Assembly: GCF_003814705.1 (NCBI RefSeq)
Contig: NZ_RKRA01000001.1
Location: forward strand, 310,001 to 374,000
Length of the DNA stretch: 64,000 bases
Source of the DNA: Georgenia muralis
GTDB taxonomy: Bacteria > Actinomycetota > Actinomycetes > Actinomycetales > Actinomycetaceae
Direction: 5' to 3'
The notes under the pieces: model-generated
Database searches by the model: none
Seen by the model: only the letters and a program-made list of their open reading frames with translations
Told to the model about the DNA's origin: nothing
Shown here: piece after piece, positions 26,065 to 33,014 of the stretch
How the letters are laid out: each line of letters begins with the position of its first letter
Position numbering within the stretch: position 1 is the stretch's first letter
Made by a program: the position numbers and the translations under genes

Positions 26065-26099
26065 GATCCCCTTGGGGTGCCGTCAAGGCCTCAGCCGCA

Positions 26100-26161
26100 C
26101 GATCGCAACGGAAAACCCCTCTCCGCGCGGTCTCGTGAGCCGGATGAGGGGGATGCGATCG
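26100..26161 (+). promoter_or_regulatory. Nested inverted repeats in the leader of the betaine importer operon
   Basis: An outer helix CGATCGCA (26100-26107) / TGCGATCG (26154-26161) encloses an inner helix CCCCTC (26116-26121) / GAGGGG (26146-26151), inside which CGG-CTC can pair with GAG-CCG. The element lies 315-375 bp upstream of the ATPase start. It could be a structured leader RNA or a chance product of GC-rich sequence; it did not match a riboswitch I could recognise. Confidence 0.3.
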
Positions 26162-26475
26162 CCGGCCGGAGATGTCACGGTGGGACGTCCCGTCGTGCTG
26201 GCCGTGCCGGAGGTCGTGCGCGGCCCTGGACGCCCCATGCGGTGGCCGGACGACTCGTCCTCCGGACGCCGCTGCCCGGCCGATGGGCTGCGGTGGCCGG
26301 AAGGTCGCGGCCCGCGGACCCTGCCGGGTCGGCCCCAGCCGGCCGGGCTGGCCGCGTGCGCCGCCCCGCGAACGGTCGGGACAGCACGCACGACAGCAAC
26401 GACGGCGCCCGGTCCGGGCGCTGTCATCACGCGCGGACGACGCTCAGGCGCCGTTCACGCCGGAGGAAGAACGAG

Positions 26476-27678
26476 GTGAGCGTGAGCGCCATTCACGCCG
26501 AGCACGTCTACAAGGTCTTCGGCCGACGGTCCGCCGAGGCCGTCCGACGGCTGGAGGAGGGACACAGCCGCGAGGAGGTCCGCCCCCTGGGGACGGCCGC
26601 CGTCGCCGACGCCAGCTTCGAGGTCCGCAGCGGCGAGACGTTCGTCGTCATGGGCCTGTCGGGATCGGGGAAGTCGACGCTGATCCGGATGCTCAACGGG
26701 CTCCTCGCTCCGACGGCGGGCACGATCTCCGTCGACGGCCGCGACATCTCCGGCATCGCGCCCGCCGAGCTGCGCGAGATCCGCCGCCGGAAGGTGTCGA
26801 TGGTCTTCCAGCACTTCGCCCTGCTGCCCCACCGCACCGTGCTCGACAACGCCGCCTACCCCCTGGAGATCCAGGGCGTGGACCGGTCGAGCCGGCGCGA
26901 CAAGGCCGCGGAGGCGCTCGCCATGACGGGCCTGGCCGGGTGGGAGGACTCCTTGCCGTCCCAGCTCTCCGGCGGCATGCGCCAGCGCGTCGGCCTGGCC
27001 AGGGCCCTCGCCGCCGACACCGACATCCTCCTCATGGACGAGGCGTTCTCCGCCCTCGACCCGCTCATCCGCCGCGAGATGCAGGACCAGCTCGTCGAGC
27101 TCCAGGCGAACTTGGGCAAGACGATCGTCTTCATCACGCACGACCTCAACGAGGCCATGTACCTCGGTGACCGGATCGCCGTCATGCGCGACGGCCGCAT
27201 CGTCCAGATCGGCACCGCGGAGGCGATCCTGAACTCCCCCGCCGACGAGTACGTCGCCCAGTTCGTCGCCGATGTCGACCGCTCCCGCGTCCTGACCGCG
27301 AGCTCGCTCATGACCCGGCCGGTCGTGACCGTCCCGCTGTCCGGCGGACCGTCGGTGGCGCTGCGCGCCCTGCGCGAGGCCCAGGTCTCCGCCGCCTACG
27401 TCCTCGACCGGCGCCGGGTCCTGCACGGGTCGGTCTACGACGACGAGCTGCTCGCCGCCCACCAGGAGGGCCGGGAGAGCCTCGACGGGCTCGTCCACCC
27501 GGACTCCTCCGCCGTCGGACCCGACGCCCCGCTGTCGGAGATGTTCGCCCCGGCCGCCGAGGCGCGGCTGCCCCTGGCCGTCGTCGACGAGCAGAACCGG
27601 CTCCAGGGCGTGGTGCCTCGCGTGGCGCTGCTCGAGGCGATGGCACCGGCCCCCGCGACCGAAGGAGCGACCCGATGA
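26476..27678 (+). CDS. proV: Glycine betaine/proline-type ABC transporter ATP-binding protein
   Basis: 400 aa from the GTG at 26476, with GGAGG about 10 bp upstream; a second GTG at 26482 is possible. It begins with the ProV/OpuAA-specific segment HVYKVFGRRSAEAVRRLEEG. Walker A is GLSGSGKST (60-68), the Q-loop VSMVFQHFALLPHRTVLDN, the signature LSGGMRQRVGLARALA and Walker B ILLMDEAFSALDPL. The C-terminal 120 residues form a CBS-like pair (SLMTRPVVTVPLSGG onward), which in OpuA senses ionic strength or c-di-AMP. It is the first gene of a three-gene importer operon, overlapping the permease gene by 4 bp. Confidence 0.94.
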   Translation: MSVSAIHAEHVYKVFGRRSAEAVRRLEEGHSREEVRPLGTAAVADASFEVRSGETFVVMGLSGSGKSTLIRMLNGLLAPTAGTISVDGRDISGIAPAELREIRRRKVSMVFQHFALLPHRTVLDNAAYPLEIQGVDRSSRRDKAAEALAMTGLAGWEDSLPSQLSGGMRQRVGLARALAADTDILLMDEAFSALDPLIRREMQDQLVELQANLGKTIVFITHDLNEAMYLGDRIAVMRDGRIVQIGTAEAILNSPADEYVAQFVADVDRSRVLTASSLMTRPVVTVPLSGGPSVALRALREAQVSAAYVLDRRRVLHGSVYDDELLAAHQEGRESLDGLVHPDSSAVGPDAPLSEMFAPAAEARLPLAVVDEQNRLQGVVPRVALLEAMAPAPATEGATR

Positions 27679-28535
27679 CCTACCGCATCCCGCTCGGCGA
27701 CTGGGCCGACTCCTTCGTCGGCTGGCTCACGTCGGCCCTCGGCGCGGTCTTCGACCTGCTCGGCGCCGTCCTGCGAGGGTCCTACGACCTCGTCTTCCCT
27801 GTCCTGGCCACGCCCCCGTTCCTGGTGGTGGCCCTCGTCCTCGCCGCGGCGGCGTTCGCCGCGAAGGGCTGGCGCCTCGCCGTCGGCAGCCTCCTCGGGT
27901 TCGCCGTGATCCGTGGGGTGGACCAGTGGGACAACGCCATGGCGTCGCTGGCACTGGTGCTCGTCGCCAGCGTCATCGCCCTCGCCGTCGGCATCCCGGT
28001 GGGCATCTGGGCCGCGCGCAACGTGCGGGTGTCGGCCGCCGTGCGCCCCGTGCTGGACTTCATGCAGACCATGCCGGCGTTCGTCTACCTCATCCCCGCC
28101 GTGGTGCTCTTCCGCGTCGGGGTGGTCCCGGGGCTCGTGGCCACGATCATCTTCGCCCTCGCCCCGGGGGTGCGCTTCACCGAGCTCGGCATCCGGCAGG
28201 TCGACGGCGAGGTCGTCGAGGCCGGCCACGCCTTCGGCGCGACCCCCGGGCGCATCCTGCGCCAGGTCCAGCTCCCGCTCGCCCTGCCGACCATCATGGC
28301 CGGCGTCAACCAGGTGATCATGCTGGCGCTGTCGATGGTCGTCATCTCCGGGATGGTCGGCGCCGCCGGGCTCGGCCAGGACGTGGTCCAGGCCCTGCAG
28401 CGGGTCGACATCGGCCTGGGCTTCGAGGCAGGGCTGTCCGTCGTCGTCCTGGCCATGTACCTCGACCGCGTCACCGCCGCCCTGGGCGACCGATCCCCCG
28501 TCGCGCGGGCCCTCAAGGTCCGCGCGGCCGCCTGA
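27675..28535 (+). CDS. proW: Glycine betaine/proline-type ABC transporter permease
   Basis: 286 aa with an ATGA overlap with the ATPase gene. Membrane helices fill residues 20-270. The permease-specific pattern is present: MQTMPAFVYLIPAVVLFRVG, then the cytoplasmic EAA-type loop FGATPGRILRQVQLPLALPT, followed by IMAGVNQVIMLALSMVVISG and AAGLGQDVVQALQRVDIGLG. All of these are signatures of ProW/OpuAB. It forms the channel for the substrate delivered by the lipoprotein encoded 49 bp downstream. Confidence 0.94.
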   Translation: MTYRIPLGDWADSFVGWLTSALGAVFDLLGAVLRGSYDLVFPVLATPPFLVVALVLAAAAFAAKGWRLAVGSLLGFAVIRGVDQWDNAMASLALVLVASVIALAVGIPVGIWAARNVRVSAAVRPVLDFMQTMPAFVYLIPAVVLFRVGVVPGLVATIIFALAPGVRFTELGIRQVDGEVVEAGHAFGATPGRILRQVQLPLALPTIMAGVNQVIMLALSMVVISGMVGAAGLGQDVVQALQRVDIGLGFEAGLSVVVLAMYLDRVTAALGDRSPVARALKVRAAA

Positions 28536-28584
28536 CCCGCACACCAGACCGTCGAGCGCACCCGCGCTCAAGGAAGGAAACACG

Positions 28585-29499
28585 ATGATGAACATCAGCG
28601 CGCGCCGTCGGGGCGCCGCCATCGCGACCGGCACCGCCCTCGCGCTCACCCTTGCCGCCTGCGGCGGGACCGACGCGGAGTCCGGCGCCGACGGCACCGG
28701 GAGCGGGACGGACGCCGGCCCCATCACGATCGGTGTCCACTCCGGCTGGGACGAGGGCATCGCCGTCTCCCACCTGTGGAAGAACATCCTCGAGAGCGAG
28801 GGGCACGAGGTCACCCTCGAGACCGCCGACGCAGGTGTGGTCTTCACCGCCCTCGCCGAGGGCGACTACGACCTCAACTTCGACACGTGGCTGCCCCTGA
28901 CGCACGCCTCCTACATGGAGCAGTACGGCGACCAGCTCGAGGAGCTCGGCACCTGGTACGACGACGCCAAGCTCACCATCGCGGTGAACGAGGACGCTCC
29001 GGTCGACTCCCTCGCCGAGCTCGCGGAGAACGCCGACGCGTTCGACAGCCGGCTCGTGGGCATCGAGGCGGGCGCCGGGCTGACCGAGACCACCCAGGAG
29101 GCGGTCATCCCGACCTACGGCCTGGAGGACATGGAGTACCTCATCTCCTCGACCCCGGCCATGCTGGCCGAGCTCGACTCCGCCACCGCGGCAGGGGAGA
29201 ACATCGCCGTCACGCTGTGGCGTCCGCACTGGGCGTACGACGCCTACCCGATCCGGGACCTCGAGGACCCCGAGGGCACCCTCGGCGACGCCGAGGAGAT
29301 CAAGGTCATGGGGACCGCGGGCTTCTCGGATGACAACGCCGACGTCGCGGGCTGGATCGAGGGCTTCACCCTCACCGACGAGCAGCTGTTCTCGCTCGAG
29401 AACATCATGTTCAACGAGATGGGCGGCGAGGACAACGACGCCGCGGTCGAGGCCTGGCTGGAGGGCAACCCCGACTTCGTCGAGGGCATCACCGGCTGA
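28585..29499 (+). CDS. proX: Glycine betaine/choline-type ABC substrate-binding lipoprotein
   Basis: 304 aa with a strong ribosome-binding site (AAGGAAGGAAA) before a double ATG; the second ATG at 28588 would also do. Signal peptide with lipobox LTLAACGG (Cys26). The binding-protein domain follows: ITIGVHSGWDEGIAVSHLWK, YDLNFDTWLPLTHASYMEQY, VGIEAGAGLTETTQEAVIPT and VTLWRPHWAYDAYPIRDLED. The aromatic-rich WLPLTH and WRPHWAYD segments match the betaine cage of OpuAC/ProX proteins. It completes the importer. Mature protein acidic, as usual for secreted actinobacterial proteins. Confidence 0.93.
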   Translation: MMNISARRRGAAIATGTALALTLAACGGTDAESGADGTGSGTDAGPITIGVHSGWDEGIAVSHLWKNILESEGHEVTLETADAGVVFTALAEGDYDLNFDTWLPLTHASYMEQYGDQLEELGTWYDDAKLTIAVNEDAPVDSLAELAENADAFDSRLVGIEAGAGLTETTQEAVIPTYGLEDMEYLISSTPAMLAELDSATAAGENIAVTLWRPHWAYDAYPIRDLEDPEGTLGDAEEIKVMGTAGFSDDNADVAGWIEGFTLTDEQLFSLENIMFNEMGGEDNDAAVEAWLEGNPDFVEGITG

Positions 29500-29530
29500 G
29501 GTCGCTCGGCCGCCGGCGAGGTCCGGCCTG

Positions 29531-29559
29531 ACTCCGGCCCCGGGCCCGGCCCCCGGAGT
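29531..29559 (+). terminator. Hairpin after the betaine importer operon
   Basis: ACTCCGG (29531-29537) and CCGGAGT (29553-29559) enclose a 15-nt GC loop that can itself pair (CCCCGGGCC). It begins 32 bp after the proX stop. Without a T-run the call depends on position and stem strength. Confidence 0.45.
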
Positions 29560-29641
29560 CCGGCCCGGCCCCCCCGAGGCCCGGCCCGGCTCCGCCGAGG
29601 CCCGGCCCGGCTCGGCTCGGCCGAGGGCCGGCCCGGCCCGG

Positions 29642-29694
29642 CACAACGCAGAAAGTTCTGTACGGATCATCCGTACAGAACTTTCTGCGTTGTG
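29642..29694. repeat. Perfect 53-bp palindrome
   Basis: Two exactly complementary 26-bp arms (29642-29667 and 29669-29694) around a single central C. Each arm starts CACAACGCAGAAAG and continues TTCTGTACGGAT toward the centre. Its composition (about half A+T) stands out from the surrounding sequence. It could form a cruciform, a very strong RNA hairpin, or a dimeric binding site. Only one copy is present in this window. Confidence 0.95.
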
Positions 29695-29880
29695 ACCAGA
29701 CGGCGCCCCTCCGGCGAAGCCGAGGCGGACCTCCCGGCCATGCCGAGGCGGACCTCCCGGCGATGCCGGGCCAGCCCCGTGATGCCGAACCCCTCCACCG
29801 CTAGGCGTCTGAAGGCACCGATATCCCCAGCCGCGCCCCAGCCGCCCCGGTGGGGGCCGCCACCACGGGACGGTTTCCTC

Positions 29881-30864
29881 GTGAACGCCGACGTCGACGC
29901 CATCGACCGCCTCGCACGACGCCAGGACGCCGTGCTCTCCAGGCGCCAGCTCATCGATCTCGGCGCCACCCCGGACTGGATGAGCCGGCGCGTCACCTCG
30001 GGCCGCTGGCTGCGGCTCCACCCCGGGGTGTACCTCGTCCACACCGGCGCCGCGCCCTGGCGGTCGCGCGCCCGTGCCGCGCTGCTCTACGCCGGTAACG
30101 GGGCAGCGCTGAGCCACACCTCGGCGGCGTTCCACCACCAGCTGCTCCCGGAACCCGGCAGGACGGTCCACGTCAGCGTTCCCTCGACGCGCCGCGTCCG
30201 CCACCAGCCCGGCCTGCGCATCCACCACCGGGACGACCCGCCCCCGTCGTGGGGTCGCCTGCGGGCGACCTCGCCGATCTCCACCGTCCTGGACCTCGTC
30301 GCGGAGACCACGAGCCGGCCCGACGACGTCGTCGCCCTCGTCTGTGCGGCCGCCCAGCGCAACGTCGACCTCGCTGCACTACGCCGGGCGGCGCGCGCCC
30401 GCGGACGACTTCGGCACCGAGCGCTCATCGAGGAGCTCGTCCCGCTGGTGGACACCGGGATCGAGTCCCCGCTCGAGTTCCGCTACCACGCTCTCGCCGG
30501 GCGCCACGGGTTGCCGCAGGCGGTCCTGCAGGTCCGGGAGATCCTCGACGGGCTCTGGCTCCGGGCGGACTGCCGCTACGTGGGTCTGGGTCTACGGGTC
30601 GAGCTGGACGGGCGCCTGGCTCATCCGCACGGACGGACCGACACAGACGTCTGGCGGGACAACGCCGTCGTCGTCGCCACCCGTGAGATCACGCTGCGGT
30701 ACCGGTGGCGGCACGTCGCGCTGGCACCGTGCGCTGTGGCGCGCCAGGTTGCTCTCGCACTGGTCTCGCTGGGCTGGGCCGGTCGACCACGGCCGTGCTC
30801 CCCCACCTGTGCCATCGACGGTCAGCAGAGCCTCGTACCGAAGAGTCCGTCAGGCAGGGCCTGA
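29881..30864 (+). CDS. AbiEi-like / DUF559-type protein
   Basis: 327 aa from the GTG at 29881, the first start after which the domain begins; the open frame reaches back to 29692 without conserved features, and the ribosome-binding site is weak. The N-terminal winged-helix-like part (LARRQDAVLSRRQLIDLGA, WMSRRVTSGRWLRLHPGVYL) matches the AbiEi antitoxin-type HTH. The C-terminal part (YVGLGLRVELDGRLAHPHGR, TDTDVWRDN) matches the DUF559 endonuclease-like fold. This architecture is abundant as solitary genes in actinobacteria and is often labelled type IV TA antitoxin. No cognate AbiEii toxin lies beside it, so a toxin-antitoxin role is unsupported here. Confidence 0.8.
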   Translation: MNADVDAIDRLARRQDAVLSRRQLIDLGATPDWMSRRVTSGRWLRLHPGVYLVHTGAAPWRSRARAALLYAGNGAALSHTSAAFHHQLLPEPGRTVHVSVPSTRRVRHQPGLRIHHRDDPPPSWGRLRATSPISTVLDLVAETTSRPDDVVALVCAAAQRNVDLAALRRAARARGRLRHRALIEELVPLVDTGIESPLEFRYHALAGRHGLPQAVLQVREILDGLWLRADCRYVGLGLRVELDGRLAHPHGRTDTDVWRDNAVVVATREITLRYRWRHVALAPCAVARQVALALVSLGWAGRPRPCSPTCAIDGQQSLVPKSPSGRA

Positions 30865-30874
30865 CGGACTCTTC
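30840..30874. terminator. 15-bp perfect hairpin, bidirectional terminator
   Basis: GAAGAGTCCGTCAGG (30840-30854), loop CAGGG, exact complement at 30860-30874, followed by TGCTTCTC. The stop codon of the DUF559-like gene lies within the right arm. It sits between two convergent genes and is the clearest intrinsic-terminator-like structure of the window. Confidence 0.75.
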
Positions 30875-30940
30875 TGCTTCTCACATCGGGCGGCCGGTCG
30901 CGTGCATGCCCGCCGGACCACCTGGTCGCCGTCGACGTGG

Positions 30941-31156
30941 TCAGTCGGCCTGGTCCGTGAGAGGACTGACCGCCCTGGCCTCCGCCTCGAGCAGGATCGG
31001 GACGCCGTCGCGGACCGGGTACGCGAGCGTGTGGATCTCCGAGGTCGAGACGAGCTCGGGCTCGCCGTCGGGGCCGACCGCGTCGACCAGCTCGGCTCCG
31101 GTGACGGGGCAGCGCAGGAGCTGACGCACCCAGGGGTCGATCGTCGCGTGGGTCAT
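30941..31156 (-). CDS. Trm112-like small protein
   Basis: 71 aa from the ATG at 31156. The family pattern is VRQLLRCPVTGAELVD at the N-terminus and LVSTSEIHTLAYPVRDGVPI, then LLEAEAR, at the C-terminus. The canonical bacterial form begins LLxCPxCxxxL; here only one of the two cysteines remains (CPVTG), so zinc binding as in eukaryotic Trm112 is unlikely. In actinobacteria this gene belongs to a conserved block with DUF3499, phosphomannomutase and whiB. Phosphomannomutase is absent here. Role unknown. Confidence 0.82.
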   Translation of the reverse strand: MTHATIDPWVRQLLRCPVTGAELVDAVGPDGEPELVSTSEIHTLAYPVRDGVPILLEAEARAVSPLTDQAD

Positions 31157-31459
31157 GCCGGGGGCTCCTTCGTCGGGCGGTCGGGTCCAGGATAGGGCCG
31201 CCACGGGCGGCAAGCCGGCACGGCGCGGGGGACCCGCGGCACGGCGGCACCGTCGGCACGGTCGGCGCGGCGGCACGGCGGCACGGTCGGCACGGTCGGC
31301 ACGGCGGCACGGTCGGCATCGTCGGCACGATCGGCACCGTCGGCACGGTCGGCATCGTCGGCACGATCGGCACCGTCGGCACGGCGGCACGGTCGGCGCG
31401 GGGACGGCGTCGGCACGGCGCAGGACGGAGCCGTTCCGGGGCTGCCGGTGGTCGGACGC
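31157..31459. repeat. CGGCACGGT-type microsatellite in a 303-bp gap
   Basis: Between the Trm112-like and DUF3499 genes, about 31215-31425 is built almost wholly of 9-bp CGGCACGGT-like units and their variants (CGGCATCGT, CGGCACGAT). A larger unit GTCGGCATCGTCGGCACGAT appears twice (from 31314 and from 31350). Open frames through it are an artefact of the repeat. No gene or promoter was identified. Confidence 0.9.
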
Positions 31460-31870
31460 CTACTCGCCGTCGCCCTGCAGGACGCGCAGGTGGCCGCGGC
31501 GGCCGATCTCGTGGTCGGCGGGCTGGGGCAGGTGGTGCGTCACGGGTGCGGGGACCGCCGACCCGGGACGCTGCGCCGGCCTGGTGTGGTGCGGGCCCGA
31601 CCTGGACGCCTCGCGGACGGCGTCCGCGAGCGCCACGAGGTCGTCCTCGGAGGGGGCGGCGGGCACGAAGTCGCTCGCGAGCCGGACCACCTGCCACCCG
31701 CGCGGGACGGTGAGGCGCCCGGCGTGCGCATCGCACAGGTCGTAGGCGTGCGGCTCCGCGCTCGTGGACAGCGGCCCGAGGACGGCGGTGGAGTCCGCGT
31801 AGACGTACGTGAGGGTGGCGACCGCCGAACGGTCGCACGCGGACCTGGTGCACTGGCGGACGGCTCTCAC
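31460..31870 (-). CDS. DUF3499 family protein
   Basis: 136 aa from the GTG at 31870 (protein starts VRAVRQCTRSACDRSAV); an upstream GTG at 31915 is in frame but adds non-conserved residues. Four cysteines in CTRSACDRS and YDLCDAHAGRL form a probable zinc ribbon. The typical ATLTYVYADSTAVLGPLS and GWQVVRL segments complete the family signature. The C-terminal 50 residues are low-complexity. DUF3499 is restricted to actinobacteria and lies next to the metallopeptidase-like gene, as here (63 bp, divergent). Function unknown. Confidence 0.88.
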   Translation of the reverse strand: MRAVRQCTRSACDRSAVATLTYVYADSTAVLGPLSTSAEPHAYDLCDAHAGRLTVPRGWQVVRLASDFVPAAPSEDDLVALADAVREASRSGPHHTRPAQRPGSAVPAPVTHHLPQPADHEIGRRGHLRVLQGDGE

Positions 31871-31933
31871 AGCAGGCGACGTTACCGCCTCACGACGGCG
31901 GGCCGAACCGTCCACGCCGTTACGCTCGTGCGC

Positions 31934-32395
31934 GTGAGCTCACTGGTCCCCGTGCCCGGCATCCCCCCGCGCCGCGGCGCCCACCGGCGCGACCGGCACG
32001 GGCGCGGCCTGCGGGGGCCGCTCATGCCCCCCACGCTGCCCGCCTGGCGGACCCGGGCGGACCGCTTCGACGACGTCGTCATCCGCAACGTGGAGCGGCT
32101 CGAGCGCCGCTGGGCGAAGCAGCTCAAGGGCGTGGAGTTCGCGGTCGAGGAGGTCCCGCCGTCCGACCCGGCGCCGTGGGAGCACCGCACCGTGGCGTTG
32201 GGGCGGTACTTCCCCGCGGACCCCGCGGCCGGGCTGAGCCACCGTGTGGTGGTCTACCGGCGCCCCGTCCTCGGCCGCTGCGAGGACACCGAGGAGCTCG
32301 ACCAGCTCGTCCGGGTGGTCCTCGTCGAGCAGGTGGCCGGGATGCTGGGCCGGGGACCGGAGGAGATCGACCCGGAGTACCCGCGAGAGGACTGA
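31934..32395 (+). CDS. Metallopeptidase-like (zincin family, DUF1025) protein, motif degenerate
   Basis: 153 aa from the GTG at 31934. The family layout is intact: RRDRHGRGLRGPLMPPTLPA, FDDVVIRNVERLERRWAKQL, GVEFAVEEVPPSDP, and ending GRGPEEIDPEYPRED. In active members the last helix contains HExxH (HEIAHHFG); here it reads VLVEQVAGMLG, so all zinc ligands are missing. Probably a non-catalytic member, widespread in actinobacteria. Divergent from DUF3499 and 22 bp upstream of the next gene. Confidence 0.85.
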   Translation: MSSLVPVPGIPPRRGAHRRDRHGRGLRGPLMPPTLPAWRTRADRFDDVVIRNVERLERRWAKQLKGVEFAVEEVPPSDPAPWEHRTVALGRYFPADPAAGLSHRVVVYRRPVLGRCEDTEELDQLVRVVLVEQVAGMLGRGPEEIDPEYPRED

Positions 32396-32417
32396 GCCGC
32401 CGCCGTACGATCCCCCT

Positions 32418-33014
32418 GTGGGGGCCACGTTCAGCATCGACCCGGTCACGCTCCGCGAGGTGCCGGACGACCCGCGCGCCGCCTGGCGGCACGTCCGCGA
32501 GCTCGAGGCCGGCGGCGAGGCGGGTGACGGCGACCGGGTCGCCTGGCTGCGGATCCTCGGCGACCTCGACGCCGCCGAGGAGCTCGGCAGACGGGTCCTG
32601 GTGCGGGCGGGCGGCCCTGGTGCCGGGGACCCGGACCCCACCCTGCCCTGGCGCGCGGTCGCGCCGGCCCTGCGGCTGGGCCAGGTGCTGCAGTGGCAGG
32701 GGCGCCACGTCCCCGCCGAGCAGCTCATGCGAGCGGCGGTGGGGGCGGCCGGCGCCGCGGCGCGCGCCCACCCCGACGACCGCCGGGCGCTCGCTCTCCT
32801 CGCCTACGCGGAGCAGCACCTGGGCAAGGTCCTGCTCGACCAGGGCCGCGACCGCCACGCGTGGTCCTGCCTCCGTCGCGCGCTTCTCATCCGGACCGGG
32901 ACCGGCGCACCGGCGGAGGAGGTGCTCTCGAGCCGGCTCGCGGTCGCCGTCGCGGCGGAGCACGTCGAGCGGGCGGAGCACACACACCGGTCCCACCGCT
33001 CCCCCGTCGACTAA
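32418..33014 (+). CDS. TPR-like hypothetical protein
   Basis: 198 aa from the GTG at 32418. Helix-rich sequence with TPR-like periodicity: VAPALRLGQVLQWQGRHVPA, EQLMRAAVGAAGAAARAHPD, LLAYAEQHLGKVLLDQGRDR and HAWSCLRRALLIR. No catalytic motif or membrane segment. Similar small TPR proteins in actinobacteria are often annotated as aminoacyl-deacylase-like or tetratricopeptide hypothetical. Its stop overlaps the stop of the convergent reductase by 3 bp (CTAA at 33011-33014). Confidence 0.65.
   Translation: MGATFSIDPVTLREVPDDPRAAWRHVRELEAGGEAGDGDRVAWLRILGDLDAAEELGRRVLVRAGGPGAGDPDPTLPWRAVAPALRLGQVLQWQGRHVPAEQLMRAAVGAAGAAARAHPDDRRALALLAYAEQHLGKVLLDQGRDRHAWSCLRRALLIRTGTGAPAEEVLSSRLAVAVAAEHVERAEHTHRSHRSPVD

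Larger units (their letters stand above)
25987..26475. other. Divergent intergenic region, nirK operon / betaine importer
   Basis: The space between the two divergent operons (25952-26475) holds no gene. The frame of the importer ATPase stays open upstream to about 26077, but without a ribosome-binding site or conserved protein features, so it is read as GC-bias noise. It contains the promoter block described at 25950-25986, the GTAAC repeat at 26049-26064 and a set of nested inverted repeats at 26100-26161. The remaining 300 bp before the ATPase start have no clear structure. Confidence 0.6.
29500..29880. other. Intergenic repeats after proX
   Basis: No gene was recognised. The first 140 bp are made of CCCGGCCC/GAGGCCCGGCCCGGCTC low-complexity repeats, including a hairpin likely to terminate the importer operon. 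A perfect 53-bp palindrome follows at 29642-29694. The remaining 186 bp carry tandem CCGAGGCGGACCTCCCGGC units (around 29719 and 29743) but no clear promoter. Confidence 0.6.

Noticed and set aside
26041-26180. c-di-AMP (ydaO) riboswitch upstream of the osmolyte importer
   Set aside because: The conserved ydaO core sequences were not recognised; only generic nested stems are visible.
26077-26475. N-terminal extension of the betaine importer ATPase
   Set aside because: The translation has no conserved content, while the ProV-type start motif and ribosome-binding site lie at 26476.
29642-29694. Palindrome as an insertion-sequence terminal inverted repeat
   Set aside because: The arms are contiguous around one base with no element between them, and no transposase is present in the window.
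29881-30864. Type IV toxin-antitoxin system
   Set aside because: Only an AbiEi-like HTH with a DUF559 domain is present; there is no adjacent AbiEii nucleotidyltransferase.
31460-31915. GTG at 31915 as start of the DUF3499 gene
   Set aside because: It adds a non-conserved Arg/Ser-rich segment, whereas the family begins directly before the RQC zinc-ribbon motif.
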